A stretch of 64,000 bases of DNA from Sphingomonas sp. Leaf32. Lineage in GTDB: Bacteria; Pseudomonadota; Alphaproteobacteria; Sphingomonadales; Sphingomonadaceae. A program made the translations under genes and the position numbers. Positions 35,879-45,013 of the stretch are shown here, piece by piece; within the stretch, counting starts at the first letter, position 1; every line of letters starts with the position of its first letter. Location of the stretch: positions 62,001 through 126,000 of the forward strand of contig NZ_LMLA01000010.1 in NCBI RefSeq assembly GCF_001421765.1, in the 5' to 3' direction. The notes below the pieces were generated by a model, which was not told the origin of the DNA, searched no databases, and saw nothing but the letters and a program-made list of their open reading frames with translations.

Positions 35879-36337
35879 ATGGGCATGTTCGATGCCGCCC
35901 CGATGCGCCACGCGCTTGCCGCCGCCCGTGCCGCCGCCGATTCGGGCGAGGTGCCGGTGGGCGCGGTCGTGGTGCGCGCCGGACGGGTGATCGCGACCGC
36001 CGCCAATGCGCCGCGCGCGCTGGCCGATCCGACTGCCCATGCCGAAATCCTTGCGATTCGTGCGGCGGCGAAGGCGCTGGGCCGCGACCGGTTGGAGGAT
36101 TGCGACCTGTGGGTGACGCTGGAACCGTGCGCGATGTGCGCCGGTGCCATCGCCCATGCCCGCATCGCGCGGCTCTATTATGGAGCGTCCGATCCGAAGG
36201 GCGGGGCGGTCGAACATGGTCCACGCTTCTTTACCCAGCCGACCTGCCACCATCGCCCTGATATTTATCCCGGCATCGCCGAAGCCGAATCGGCGACCCT
36301 GCTGCGCGGCTTCTTCGCCAGCCGGCGCGATGTTTGA
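35879..36337 (+). CDS. tadA: tRNA-specific adenosine deaminase
   Basis: 152 residues. It deaminates the wobble adenosine of tRNA-Arg(ACG) to inosine. The zinc-dependent deaminase motifs are PTAHAEILAIRAAAK (His and catalytic Glu) and LWVTLEPCAMCAGAIAHARI (two Cys ligands), followed by YYGASDPKGGAVEHG. Length and sequence fit TadA rather than a free cytosine or guanine deaminase. The start may be 35879 or the second ATG at 35885. Confidence 0.92.
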   Translation: MGMFDAAPMRHALAAARAAADSGEVPVGAVVVRAGRVIATAANAPRALADPTAHAEILAIRAAAKALGRDRLEDCDLWVTLEPCAMCAGAIAHARIARLYYGASDPKGGAVEHGPRFFTQPTCHHRPDIYPGIAEAESATLLRGFFASRRDV

Positions 36338-36344
36338 CGGCACG

Positions 36345-36372
36345 ATATACGAATCATATATGGTTTGTATAT
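36345..36372. promoter_or_regulatory. 28-bp palindrome, likely operator of the ParD-like/map operon
   Basis: The 28 bases from ATATACGAATCATA to TATGGTTTGTATAT match in 24 of 28 positions as an inverted repeat. It is AT-rich, lies just ahead of a ribosome-binding site (AAGGAA) and 14 bases before the ParD-like start. The size and position are those of an autoregulated antitoxin operator. Confidence 0.6.
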
Positions 36373-36385
36373 AGAAGGAAACGTC

Positions 36386-36592
36386 ATGGGTATCGTGAAG
36401 ATCGACGATGCATTGCACGAGGAAGTGCGCCGGGCGAGCGGGGTGCTGTGCCGCTCGATCAATGCACAGGCCGAATTCTGGATGACGATCGGCATGATCG
36501 CGGAGGCCAATCCCGACCTGTCGTTCAACGACATCATCCGCACCCGGCTGGCCGCTGCACAGGTCCGCGCGGTCGATGCGATCGCTGCCTGA
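36386..36592 (+). CDS. ParD-like antitoxin-family protein
   Basis: 68 residues starting MGIVKIDDALHEEVRRASGV with a ribbon-helix-helix-like opening, then CRSINAQAEFWMTIGMIAEA and LSFNDIIRTRL. This matches the ParD-like antitoxin family (PF11903 type). AAGGAA sits upstream of the ATG at 36386. Instead of a ParE toxin, the next gene, with its start one base after this stop, is a methionine aminopeptidase. The upstream palindrome suggests it represses its own operon. The toxin role of its partner is not established. Confidence 0.75.
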   Translation: MGIVKIDDALHEEVRRASGVLCRSINAQAEFWMTIGMIAEANPDLSFNDIIRTRLAAAQVRAVDAIAA

Positions 36593-36593
36593 C

Positions 36594-37367
36594 ATGGTAA
36601 AATCGCCTGCCGAACTGGACCTGATGCGCGAATCGGGCCGGCTGCTCGCCTCGGTGTTCGAAATGCTCGATCGCCAGGCGCTGGCCGGCATGTCGACCCT
36701 GGCGATCAACGATCTGGTCGAACGCTTCATCGTCGACGATTGCGCGGCGCGCCCGGCGAGCAAGGGACAATATGGCTTCGCCTATGTCCTCAACAGCTCG
36801 ATCAACGACGTCGTGTGCCACGGCGTGCCCGATGCGGCGGCGATCGTGCAGGGCGGGGACATCGTGAACCTCGACATCACGCTGGAAAAGAACAGCTTCA
36901 TCGCCGATTCGTCCAAGACCTACATGGTCGGTACGGTCACGCCGCAGGCGCGGCGGCTGGTACAGGCGGCGCAAGGCGCGATGTGGGCTGGCATCGGACA
37001 GGTCCGCCCCGGCGCGCGGCTGGGCGACATAGGTGCGGCGATCGAGCGTCATGCGAAGAAACAGGGCTATTCGGTCGTGCGCGAATATTGCGGCCACGGC
37101 ATCGGTCGCGAGATGCACGAGGAACCCTCGGTCCTCAATTTCGGTCGGCCCGGCACCGGCGCGGTGCTGCACGAGGGGATGACCTTCACCATCGAACCCA
37201 TGGTCAACCAGGGATCGCGCAAGGTGGTTAGCGGTGGCGACGAATGGACCGTCGTCACCGCCGACGGCAAGCTGTCGGCCCAGTTCGAACATACCGTGGC
37301 GGTCACCGCGACCGGTGTGGAAGTGCTGACGCTGCGCAGCGACGAGGCGCCGCCGCGCGGGCGGTGA
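36594..37367 (+). CDS. map: Type I methionine aminopeptidase, operon partner of the ParD-like gene
   Basis: 257 residues, pita-bread fold. It removes the initiator methionine. Metal ligands are seen in VNLDITLEKNSFIADSSK (two Asp), YCGHGIGREMHEEP (His), TFTIEPMV (Glu) and FEHTVAV (Glu). The catalytic His in VCHGVPD is present. The region NLDITLEKNSFIAD differs from the housekeeping form (usually near NIDVTVIKDGWHGD), which suggests this is a second, specialised copy. ATG 36594 follows the ParD-like stop by one base; an in-frame ATG at 36576 would overlap it. Confidence 0.92.
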   Translation: MVKSPAELDLMRESGRLLASVFEMLDRQALAGMSTLAINDLVERFIVDDCAARPASKGQYGFAYVLNSSINDVVCHGVPDAAAIVQGGDIVNLDITLEKNSFIADSSKTYMVGTVTPQARRLVQAAQGAMWAGIGQVRPGARLGDIGAAIERHAKKQGYSVVREYCGHGIGREMHEEPSVLNFGRPGTGAVLHEGMTFTIEPMVNQGSRKVVSGGDEWTVVTADGKLSAQFEHTVAVTATGVEVLTLRSDEAPPRGR

Positions 37368-37392
37368 TTTGTCCCGTAGCGCTGGAGCGCTC

Positions 37393-37472
37393 CGTATCCC
37401 CGCGAAGGCGGGGATCCAGGGCCACAGGCGTCATGCTCCGTAACCCTGGACCCCCGCCTGCGCGGGGGTACG
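37393..37472. repeat. Palindromic repeat after map (family C-like)
   Basis: Arms CGTATCCCCGCGAAGGCGGGG and CCCCCGCCTGCGCGGGGGTACG pair imperfectly, around GATCCAGGG...CCCTGGACC, which also pairs. It separates map from the convergent OmpA-type gene and can serve as a terminator on either strand. Confidence 0.8.
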
Positions 37473-37489
37473 CTGGTGGGTGATGGGCC

Positions 37490-38167
37490 TTACCGCAACT
37501 GGTCCTGCTCGATCGGCACGATCTTGATCTCGACGCGGCGGTTTTCGGCGCGGCCTTCCTCGGTTTCGTTCGATGCGATCGGCTGGGTCTCGCCGAAACC
37601 GCGCGTGCCGATGCGTGCCGACTGCACCCCGCGCGAGGACAGATAGGTCGCGACCGATCCGGCGCGCCGCTCCGACAGCGTCTGGTTATACGCGTCCGAT
37701 CCGGTCGAATCGGTGTGGCCGTACACGTCGATGTAGGTCTGGTTATAGTCGCGCAGCACGTCGGCGACCTGATCCAGCGTCGAGCGGAACTGCGGCTGCA
37801 CATTGGCGCTGTCATAGGCGAAGGTGATGCCGGCCGGCATGTTCAGCACGAGATCGTCGCCGCGCCGCGTCACTTCGACATCGGTGCCGGCGGTGCGCGC
37901 GCGCAGGTCGCGTTCCTGCTTGTCCATATACGCGCCGATCCCTGCGCCAGCGAGGCCGCCGATGCCGGCACCCAGGATCTTCTCGGTCCGGTCGCGCCGG
38001 CCACCGACCAGATCGCCCAGCAGATAGCCGCCGACCGCGCCGCCGATGCCGCCGATCGCCGCACGCGAGATGCTGCGCTCGCCGGTTTCGGGATCGGTCA
38101 CGCACCCGCCGGTCAGCAGCGCCGCCGACAGCGCACCCGCGATCCAGAATTTCGAGCCATTCGCCAT
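37490..38167 (-). CDS. OmpA-family lipoprotein with glycine-zipper segment
   Basis: 225 residues. Lipobox in ALLTGGCVTDP. Next a glycine-zipper 2TM-like stretch (AAIGGIGGAVGGYLLGDLVG and GAGIGGLAGAGIGAYMD), then the peptidoglycan-binding OmpA domain (about 115-220) with ITFAYDSANVQPQFRSTL, VYGHTDSTGSDAYNQTLSE and RGFGETQPIASNETEEGRA, ending in NRRVEIKIVP. It ties the outer membrane to peptidoglycan. The start at 38167 opens the lipoprotein signal. Confidence 0.9.
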   Translation of the reverse strand: MANGSKFWIAGALSAALLTGGCVTDPETGERSISRAAIGGIGGAVGGYLLGDLVGGRRDRTEKILGAGIGGLAGAGIGAYMDKQERDLRARTAGTDVEVTRRGDDLVLNMPAGITFAYDSANVQPQFRSTLDQVADVLRDYNQTYIDVYGHTDSTGSDAYNQTLSERRAGSVATYLSSRGVQSARIGTRGFGETQPIASNETEEGRAENRRVEIKIVPIEQDQLR

Positions 38168-38283
38168 GTGAAGTCCTCCAACGTATCCGATTGCATGTCT
38201 TGCCCGGAAAAACCGGGCAACGGGCCACTTGTTCCGCATCCGTTTTGAACGGTGCCTGACCGACCCGGCGCAGGAATCGACCG

Positions 38284-39648
38284 ATGGCAGACGACTCGCC
38301 GGTTGTGCGCGGGGCGGCATTGCGGCATGGGTGGGCCAGTTCAATGGAACCTCTCTCACCCTTCCCCTGGTTCGACGTCGTCATCATCCTCGCGCTGGTG
38401 GCGTTGAACGGCGTGTTCGCCATGTCCGAACTCGCCATCGTCTCAGCGCGCAAGGCACGGCTGGAAGGGCTGGCGAAAGCGGGGGGCAAGGGCGCGCAGA
38501 CCGCGATGCGGCTGGCCGAGGATCCCGGCAAGTTCCTGTCGACCGTCCAGATCGGCATCACCCTGATCGGCATTCTGTCGGGCGCCTATTCGGGGTCGAG
38601 CCTGGGCGGGCCGGTCGGCGAACGGATGGTGCTGCTGGGCCTGCCCGAATCGCTGGCGGCCAATGTCGGCTTCGGCGTGGTTATCGGCGTCACGACCTTC
38701 GCCAGTCTGGTGATCGGCGAGCTGGTGCCCAAGCAGTTCGCGCTGCGCAGTCCGGAGCCGATCGCGGTGCTGGTCGCGGTGCCGATGCTGTGGCTGTCGC
38801 GGATCACCGCGCCGTTCGTGTGGTTGCTCGACACCACCTCCAGCCTGATCTTCAAACTGCTGCGGATGAACCGCGAATCCGAAAACCGGGTGACGGCGGA
38901 GGAGCTGCACCTGCTGGTCGCCGAAGCCAGCAAGTCGGGCGTGATCGAGGAGCATGAGCGCTCGATCATCTCCGGCGTCGTTCGCTTGGCCGACCGTCCG
39001 GTGCGCGAGGTGATGACGCCGCGGACCGAGGTCGAATGGCTCGACGTCACGCTCGACGAAGCCGGCATCCGCGCGGCGATGGCGACTACGCCGCACACTC
39101 GCCTGCCGGTCGCCGAAGGATCGGTCGACGCGGTGATCGGCGTCGTGCAGGCGCGCGACATCGTGGCGGCGATGTGCCGGGGCGAGCCGCTGGACCTGCG
39201 CACACTGCTCCACGAAGCGCCGGTGCTGCCGGATCAGGTCGACGCCATGGACGCGTTGCAAGCGATCCGTCGCGCCGCCGTTCCGGTCGGCCTCGTCCAT
39301 GACGAATATGGCCATTTCGAAGGGATCGTGACCCCCGCCGACCTGCTGCGCGCGATCGCCGGCGACTTCGCATCGGATGCTGAGGAAGGCGATTCGCCGC
39401 ACATCATCCGTCGCGAGGACGGGTCGCTGCTGGTGTCGGGCCAGACCCCGGCCGACCAGCTTGCCGAACGCATCGGCATCGACCTGCCCGAGGACCGCGA
39501 CTATGCGACCGTCGCCGGCCTGGCGCTCGCCATTTTGAAGCATCTGCCGACCGAGGGCGAGTATTTCACCGAACAGCGTTGGCGCTTCGAGATCGTCGAC
39601 ATGGACGGCCGCAAGATCGACAAGCTGCTGGTGCAGGCGGTCGATTAG
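38284..39648 (+). CDS. CorC/HlyC-family membrane protein with DUF21 and CBS domains
   Basis: 454 residues (434 if ATG 38344 is used; AGGA with 8-base spacing favours 38284). An N-terminal DUF21/CNNM membrane domain has FDVVIILALVALNGVFAMSE, VQIGITLIGILSGAYSGSSL and GELVPKQFALRSPE. A CBS pair follows (VREVMTPRTEVEWLDV, VGLVHDEYGHFEGIVTPADL) and then the C-terminal CorC_HlyC domain (RREDGSLLVSGQTP, YATVAGLALAIL). Such proteins are linked to magnesium or cobalt transport and ion homeostasis; the name hemolysin is historical. Convergent with the following hydrolase gene. Confidence 0.9.
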   Translation: MADDSPVVRGAALRHGWASSMEPLSPFPWFDVVIILALVALNGVFAMSELAIVSARKARLEGLAKAGGKGAQTAMRLAEDPGKFLSTVQIGITLIGILSGAYSGSSLGGPVGERMVLLGLPESLAANVGFGVVIGVTTFASLVIGELVPKQFALRSPEPIAVLVAVPMLWLSRITAPFVWLLDTTSSLIFKLLRMNRESENRVTAEELHLLVAEASKSGVIEEHERSIISGVVRLADRPVREVMTPRTEVEWLDVTLDEAGIRAAMATTPHTRLPVAEGSVDAVIGVVQARDIVAAMCRGEPLDLRTLLHEAPVLPDQVDAMDALQAIRRAAVPVGLVHDEYGHFEGIVTPADLLRAIAGDFASDAEEGDSPHIIRREDGSLLVSGQTPADQLAERIGIDLPEDRDYATVAGLALAILKHLPTEGEYFTEQRWRFEIVDMDGRKIDKLLVQAVD

Positions 39649-39675
39649 GGTCTGATCCACCTCGTTTGACGCAGG

Positions 39676-39703
39676 TGTCATCCCAGCCTTCGCTGGGGCG
39701 ACG
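39676..39703. repeat. Short palindrome (family A-like single hairpin)
   Basis: TGTCATCCCAGC, CTTCG, CTGGGGCGACG forms one compact hairpin, 27 bases after the CorC-like gene. A minimal member of the repeat group. Confidence 0.6.
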
Positions 39704-39760
39704 TTTCCAGGCAGATGGGTCAGAGTCTAAGGGCCGATCGGCCGGTGAGCCACGCCGGAA

Positions 39761-40588
39761 TCACCGGCGCAGCCACGTCGCCTGCGGCGTGTCGGCCGCC
39801 TTTGCCAGCTTTTTGCGCGCGGCGGTGTCGCCCAGGCCATAGGCCTTGAGGAACAGCACGCTTTGCGCGATCGCGTCTGCATGGCCGGGGGCGTCGGCTT
39901 TGCCGATCAGCTCATGGCTGCCGCCGCGATAGGACAGCGCGAACTTGTCGCCCGCCGGTGCGCTCTGCACCGGGAAGAGGTGGTCGTGCCAATCGCTGAC
40001 AAAGCCCGGCACGACATCCGCATCGCCGGTCACGACCATCATCGGCAACGCATCGGTGGCATAGGCGCCGTCGCCGATCAGGCCGGGAATCTTGCCCGGC
40101 GACGAAAATCCCAGCACCGCCTTCACCGCCGGTTCGCGGAACGGCGCGATCTGGGCCAGTCCGCCGCCCAGGCACAGCGCAATCAACGTGCCGAAACTGT
40201 GCCCCGCCGCGACCACCGGCTTGCCCGGCCATGTCCGCGCGGCATAGGCGATCGCGGCGCGCTGATCGGCGATGCGTTCCATGAAGCTCGCCTGCATCGT
40301 GAACTTCGCGCGGTCGGGATAGTGCATCGAATCGACATGCACCGGCGCCAGCACGGCGAACCCCGCGTCCCGCCATGCCGTCGCGACCGCGTCATAGCGC
40401 TCGGGCCACGACCCATGGCCGGTCGAGAACAGGACCACGCCGCGCACCTGCTTCGGCAGCCAGATGACCATCGTCGTGGATCGCGCGGGCGATACTACCA
40501 GCGGTACGCTGGGTCCCGGCTCGGCCCATGCCGGCGCGACCGATAGGGCGGCGGCGAGTGCGATCGACAGATGCCTGACGATGGTCAT
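39761..40588 (-). CDS. Exported alpha/beta hydrolase
   Basis: 275 residues. Signal peptide (MTIVRHLSIALAAALSVAPA, cleavage near AWA-EP). The nucleophile elbow is VVAAGHSFGTLIAL (Ser about 130), with SPGKIPGLIGD, the acid candidate in MVVTGDADVVPG and the histidine in YRGGSHELIG. Resembles secreted lipase or esterase-like proteins of the dienelactone hydrolase style. The substrate is unknown. It is alone, convergent with the CorC-like gene. Confidence 0.75.
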   Translation of the reverse strand: MTIVRHLSIALAAALSVAPAWAEPGPSVPLVVSPARSTTMVIWLPKQVRGVVLFSTGHGSWPERYDAVATAWRDAGFAVLAPVHVDSMHYPDRAKFTMQASFMERIADQRAAIAYAARTWPGKPVVAAGHSFGTLIALCLGGGLAQIAPFREPAVKAVLGFSSPGKIPGLIGDGAYATDALPMMVVTGDADVVPGFVSDWHDHLFPVQSAPAGDKFALSYRGGSHELIGKADAPGHADAIAQSVLFLKAYGLGDTAARKKLAKAADTPQATWLRR

Positions 40589-40682
40589 GATATGCTTCCC
40601 CCTGAGATTTCTACGACGCTAGTCAGGATGGGGGAAGGTTGCCAGCTGCGGATGCGTCCTGTCGGCGACTTTGCTGCCTGTC

Positions 40683-41309
40683 CTACAGTTTTCCGAACCT
40701 GGCCTCGAACCCGGCGATGTTGCCTGCCGCCAGAAATTGCGCCTGTTCGACCCAGCGGTCCTTCGTCATGCGTGGGGCGAACATGCCCAGTTGCCCGGCG
40801 ACGGCGTCGGCGCGGTCGGGGTCGAGCTTTGCCAGCGTCGCGATGTCGGGAATGCCCTGTTCGACCAGCATCGCCGCCACCTTCGGCCCCAGCCCCTTCA
40901 GGCGGGTCAGGTCGGTGTCGCCCGAAACCGGTGCGACCGGCGTGGCGGGAGTTGCGACGACGACGGGGGCAGGGGCAGGTGTTGCGGCCGTTTCCAGGGC
41001 TTGTTCCGCCGGCGCGGCCGTCGTCACGGGCGCGGCGGGTTCCGCCGCCCGCTCGACCGGCGCGGACACGCTGGCCGCTTCCCCCTGCGACGACGCCATG
41101 TCCGCCTCGTCGACCGGCGCATCGCCGCGTGTCAGATGCCCGGCATCCTCCAGATCGCGGACGCCCTGACGCCGCGCCCGCGCCAGTTTCATGCCGTAGG
41201 CGATCCCGATGAGGGTCAGCACCGCCAGCACGGCGATGATGGCGAAATGAACCGTCGTCAGCGCGCCCAGGAAACCGGGCGATTGCAGGGGAGTGGTGCC
41301 GCTATCCAT
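40683..41309 (-). CDS. Membrane-anchored protein with C-terminal helix-hairpin-helix domain
   Basis: 208 residues: one membrane helix near 22-42 (FAIIAVLAVLTLIGIAYGM), a long alanine-, proline- and valine-rich linker (about 75-130), and a C-terminal helix-hairpin-helix domain with LTRLKGLGPKVAAMLVEQGI and IATLAKLDPDRADAVAGQLG. The C-terminal type is found in many alphaproteobacterial membrane proteins of unknown role, often placed with DNA-binding HhH folds. It lies immediately downstream of purD on the same strand, 2 bases apart. Confidence 0.75.
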   Translation of the reverse strand: MDSGTTPLQSPGFLGALTTVHFAIIAVLAVLTLIGIAYGMKLARARRQGVRDLEDAGHLTRGDAPVDEADMASSQGEAASVSAPVERAAEPAAPVTTAAPAEQALETAATPAPAPVVVATPATPVAPVSGDTDLTRLKGLGPKVAAMLVEQGIPDIATLAKLDPDRADAVAGQLGMFAPRMTKDRWVEQAQFLAAGNIAGFEARFGKL

Positions 41310-41311
41310 CG

Positions 41312-42586
41312 TTATCCATCCTTCATCGCCGCTTCGCGCGCGACTTCGCGCCAGCCGATGTCGCGGCGGCAGAAGCCCGGGAAGTCGAGCGCATCGACCG
41401 CGCGGTACGCCGCACCCTGCGCGGCGGTCACATCGGCTCCGCGCCCGGTCACGGCCAGCACGCGGCCACCGGCGGTCACAACGCCCGTCTCGCCAAATCG
41501 GGTTCCGGCATGAAACACGGTCGCGCCGGTCGCCTCCGCCGCGTCGATCCCGCCGATGGGACGCCCCGTCTCCGGCGTGCCCGGATAGCCGGGTGCGGCC
41601 ATCACCACCGTCAGCGCGGTGTCGTCGCTGAACACCGGCGGTTCGACTTGCGCCAGCGTCCCCTGCGCCACCGCGAGCAGCACCGGCAGCAGATCGCTGT
41701 CCAGCCGCGCCATCAGCACCTGCGCCTCCGGATCGCCGAACCGCGCATTATATTCGATCAGCTTCGGCCCGCGTGTCGTCAGCATCAGCCCGGCATAGAG
41801 CACGCCCGAATAGGGCGTGCCGCGCGCCGCCATCGCCCGCACGGTCGGGGCGACGATCGTCTCGATCGCTTGGCGTTCCAGCGCGGGGGTCAGCACCGGG
41901 GCAGGGGAATAGGCACCCATGCCGCCGGTGTTCGGACCCGTATCGCCATCGCCGACCCGCTTGTGGTCCTGCGCCGATCCGAACGGCAGCAGCGACACGC
42001 CATCGGTCAGCACGAACAGGCTGGCCTCCTCGCCGGCCAGAAACTCCTCGATCACCGCCTCGCCGCCGGGCTGTTCGAAGATCGCGGCGAGCGCGCCCTC
42101 GGCCTCGGCGCGGTCCATCGCCACCGTCACGCCCTTGCCCGCGGCAAGGCCGTCCGCCTTGATGACGACCGGCAGTGAAAACGGCGACAGCGCGGCGACG
42201 CCTTCGTCCAGCGACGTCACCCGGACATAGCCGGCGGTCGGAATATCCGCCTCGCGACACAGGTCCTTGGTATAGCCCTTCGATCCTTCGAGCTGCGCGG
42301 CCGCCGCCGATGGCCCGAACGTCGCAATTCCGGCGGCCCGCAGGTCGTCGGCCAGCCCCGCTACCAGCGGCGCTTCCGGCCCGACCACCACCAGCTTCAC
42401 GGTCCGTTCGACGCAGAAGCGCACCACCGCGGCGTGATCGGTCACGTCCAGCGGCACCAGCGTCGCGCAGTTCGCGATGCCGGGGTTGCCGGGCGCGGCA
42501 TAAAGCGTATCGAGAAGCGGCGAGCGCGCCAACTTCCACGCCAGCGCATGTTCGCGCCCACCCGATCCGATCAACAGGACATTCAT
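41312..42586 (-). CDS. purD: Phosphoribosylamine-glycine ligase
   Basis: 424 residues. Second step of purine synthesis, joining glycine to phosphoribosylamine with ATP. N-terminus [20 protein letters not shown], then [20 protein letters not shown], the ATP-grasp core [40 protein letters not shown] and [20 protein letters not shown]. The start is fixed by the N-terminus. Its ATG overlaps the ATG of xseA on the other strand within one CATG tetranucleotide. Confidence 0.96.
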   Translation of the reverse strand: MNVLLIGSGGREHALAWKLARSPLLDTLYAAPGNPGIANCATLVPLDVTDHAAVVRFCVERTVKLVVVGPEAPLVAGLADDLRAAGIATFGPSAAAAQLEGSKGYTKDLCREADIPTAGYVRVTSLDEGVAALSPFSLPVVIKADGLAAGKGVTVAMDRAEAEGALAAIFEQPGGEAVIEEFLAGEEASLFVLTDGVSLLPFGSAQDHKRVGDGDTGPNTGGMGAYSPAPVLTPALERQAIETIVAPTVRAMAARGTPYSGVLYAGLMLTTRGPKLIEYNARFGDPEAQVLMARLDSDLLPVLLAVAQGTLAQVEPPVFSDDTALTVVMAAPGYPGTPETGRPIGGIDAAEATGATVFHAGTRFGETGVVTAGGRVLAVTGRGADVTAAQGAAYRAVDALDFPGFCRRDIGWREVAREAAMKDG

Positions 42587-43958
42587 GGACGATCGTTTCC
42601 CCGATTTTATGTCGAGCCGGCTCGTAGCCGAGCCGCGCGCGAACGACAACGCCGCGCCGGAAAGCGTCAGCGAACTGGCCGGGCGGCTGAAGCGCATGGT
42701 CGAGGGGGAGTTCGGCCGCGTCCGCCTGCGCGGTGAAATCTCGGGCTACAAGCGCGCGTCGTCGGGCCATGTCTATCTGGCGCTGAAGGACGATGCCGCA
42801 TTGATCGACGGGGTGATGTGGCGCGGATCGGCGGGGCGGCTGGCCTTCACCCCGCAGGACGGCGTCGAGGTGATCGCTACGGGTAAGCTCACCACCTATC
42901 CCGGCCGCTCGCGTTACCAGATCGTGATCGACCATCTGGAACTGGCGGGCGAGGGCGCGCTGATGGCGCTGCTCGAAAAGCTCAAGGGGAAGCTGGCGGG
43001 CGAGGGGCTGTTCGACGCGGGGAAGAAACGGCCGTTGCCGTATCTACCGCGCACCATCGGCATCGTGACCTCGCCCACCGGCGCGGTGATCCGCGACATC
43101 CTCCACCGGCTGGAGGATCGCTGCCCGACCCATGTGCTGGTGTGGCCGGTGAAGGTGCAGGGCGAGGGTGCGGCGGCGGAGATCGCGGCGGCGGTGCGGG
43201 GGTTCGGCGCGCTGCCGGAGGACGGGCCAGTGCGTCGTCCCGACCTCCTGATCGTCGCACGCGGCGGCGGGTCGATCGAGGATTTGTGGTGCTTCAACGA
43301 GGAAGTCGTGGTCCGCGCGGTCGCCGCCTCGCCGATCCCGGTCATCTCCGCCGTGGGCCACGAGACCGACACGACCCTGTGCGATCACGCCGCCGACCTG
43401 CGCGCACCCACCCCGACCGCCGCCGCCGAACTGGCCGTGCCGGTCCGCGCCGACCTTGCCCACACCATCGCCAGCCTGTCGCTGCGCACCCAGCGTTGCG
43501 TGCGGCGCTATCACGACCGGGGCCGGGAGCAGCTGGCGGCGCTGGTGCGCGTGATGCCGCGCCGCGACGCCCTGCTGGGACCGCAGCGGCAGCGGCTGGA
43601 CGATGTCGCCGGCCGCCTGTCGCTGGCGCTCGAACGGCGCGTCGCCACGGCGCGGCGCAACCTCGACCGCCACGGCCATGCGCTCAGGCCCGCGATGCTG
43701 ACCCAGCGGCTGGCGCAGGCTCGCGCCCGTTTCGACGGCACCGCACGGATGCTGGAACAGGTGAACCCGGACAATCTGCTGCAAAAAGGCTATGTCCGCG
43801 TTGTCGCGAAGACGAACGGCAAGACGGTCGCCACCGCCGCCGACGCCCGCGCGGCCGGCGCGCTGCAACTCCACTTCCGCGACGGCGTGCTGGATGCAAA
43901 GGTTGAGCGGGCCGGGGGCCGCGCCTATGTCGAACCGACCCAACCCACCCTGCTCTGA
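42585..43958 (+). CDS. xseA: Exodeoxyribonuclease VII large subunit
   Basis: 457 residues. Single-strand DNA exonuclease subunit. The N-terminal OB fold has [20 protein letters not shown] and [15 protein letters not shown]. The nuclease domain has [58 protein letters not shown] and [20 protein letters not shown], and a coiled-coil tail follows. AGGA 5 bases before ATG 42585 supports that start; ATG 42609 is an alternative. The DUF2093 and M23 genes follow on the same strand. Confidence 0.95.
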   Translation: MDDRFPDFMSSRLVAEPRANDNAAPESVSELAGRLKRMVEGEFGRVRLRGEISGYKRASSGHVYLALKDDAALIDGVMWRGSAGRLAFTPQDGVEVIATGKLTTYPGRSRYQIVIDHLELAGEGALMALLEKLKGKLAGEGLFDAGKKRPLPYLPRTIGIVTSPTGAVIRDILHRLEDRCPTHVLVWPVKVQGEGAAAEIAAAVRGFGALPEDGPVRRPDLLIVARGGGSIEDLWCFNEEVVVRAVAASPIPVISAVGHETDTTLCDHAADLRAPTPTAAAELAVPVRADLAHTIASLSLRTQRCVRRYHDRGREQLAALVRVMPRRDALLGPQRQRLDDVAGRLSLALERRVATARRNLDRHGHALRPAMLTQRLAQARARFDGTARMLEQVNPDNLLQKGYVRVVAKTNGKTVATAADARAAGALQLHFRDGVLDAKVERAGGRAYVEPTQPTLL

Positions 43959-43971
43959 CCCGGACACGACC

Positions 43972-44169
43972 ATGCTGAAGCCCGAAAGCCGCCCCGCCAA
44001 GCTCCATTACCTTACCAACAATTTCCGGGTGCTGGCCGATGGCGATTTCGTGACCTGCGCAGTCACCGGCGCACGCATCCCGCTCGAGGAACTGCGCTAC
44101 TGGAACGCCGCGCGGCAGGAAGCCTATGTCGATGCCGAAGCGTCGACCAAGGCGCTGGCGCCCCAGTGA
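43972..44169 (+). CDS. DUF2093 family protein
   Basis: 65 residues: MLKPESRPAKLHYLTNNFRV, then ADGDFVTCAVTGARIPLEEL and RYWNAARQEAYVDAEAS. This matches the small alphaproteobacterial DUF2093 family, usually next to xseA, as here (13 bases after it). A zinc-ribbon-like reading is doubtful because only one cysteine is present. Function unknown. Overlaps the M23 gene start by 4 bases (GTGA). Confidence 0.88.
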   Translation: MLKPESRPAKLHYLTNNFRVLADGDFVTCAVTGARIPLEELRYWNAARQEAYVDAEASTKALAPQ

Positions 44170-44957
44170 TCGCCGCCGCCGCCCTGATCGCGGCGGCGCC
44201 TGCGGCGATCCTGCTCGACGGTACACCGGGGCAGGGGGCGGCGCTGACCGGCAGCGTGGCACCGGGCGCGACGCTGCAATTGGACGGACAGCCGGTCGAT
44301 GTCGCCGCCGACGGCCGGTTCCTGATCGCGTTCGACCGTGACGCCGGTCCGGCCGCCACGCTCATCGCGACGCTGCCCGATGGCCAACGGATCGTCCGCC
44401 CGCTCGCCATCGCCCCCCGCGCCTGGGCGATCGAGCGCCTGCCGACGCTCCCGCGCGTGTCGCAGCCCTCCGCCGAGTTCCAGCGCCGTCGCGCCCCCGA
44501 ACTGGCGCAGATCAATGCCGCGCGCGCGGTATCGAGCGATGCGGAAGGTTGGCGGCAGCGCTTCGTCTGGCCGGTAAAGGGCCGCCTCTCCGGCCGGTTC
44601 GGATCGCAGCGCGTCTATGCCGGCGCACCCGGCGCTTATCATTCCGGCGTCGACGTAGCGCGGCCGACCGGCACGCCGGTAGCCGCGCCCGCCGATGGCG
44701 TCGTCATCCTCGCGGCGGCCGCGCCCTTCACGCTGGAGGGCAATCTGTTGATGATCGACCACGGCATGGGGTTGAACAGCGCGTTCCTGCATCTGTCGCG
44801 GATCGACGTGAAGCCGGGCGACCGGGTGCGGCAGGGGCAGGTGGTCGGCGCGATCGGCGCGACCGGACGCGCGACTGGCCCACACCTCCATTGGGGCATG
44901 AAATGGCACGATGCGCGGATCGACCCGCTGCTGCTCGCCGGGCCGATGACGCCCTGA
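44166..44957 (+). CDS. Exported M23-family metallopeptidase (LytM-like)
   Basis: 263 residues from GTG 44166, which overlaps the upstream stop codon. A signal-like N-terminus (VIAAAALIAAAPAAILLDG) is followed by a beta-rich segment and the M23 domain (about 135-255), with WPVKGRLSGRFGSQRVY, YHSGVDVARPTGTPVAAPAD, LLMIDHGMGLNSAFLHLSRI and the zinc motif GPHLHWGMKWHD. All zinc ligands (HxxxD, HxH) appear intact, so it probably cuts peptidoglycan crosslinks rather than acting as an inactive activator. Confidence 0.87.
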   Translation: MIAAAALIAAAPAAILLDGTPGQGAALTGSVAPGATLQLDGQPVDVAADGRFLIAFDRDAGPAATLIATLPDGQRIVRPLAIAPRAWAIERLPTLPRVSQPSAEFQRRRAPELAQINAARAVSSDAEGWRQRFVWPVKGRLSGRFGSQRVYAGAPGAYHSGVDVARPTGTPVAAPADGVVILAAAAPFTLEGNLLMIDHGMGLNSAFLHLSRIDVKPGDRVRQGQVVGAIGATGRATGPHLHWGMKWHDARIDPLLLAGPMTP

Positions 44958-45013
44958 CGGAACCGCGCCGGGCCACGAAACATTCCGCATCTGTATCGAA
45001 GGGGAATTAGATC

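Noticed and set aside
36386..37367. A classical ParD/ParE toxin-antitoxin pair
   Set aside because: The second gene is clearly a methionine aminopeptidase with all metal ligands; no ParE-like toxin is present.
38284..39648. A hemolysin toxin
   Set aside because: The DUF21, CBS and CorC_HlyC domain order indicates an ion-homeostasis protein; the hemolysin label is historical.
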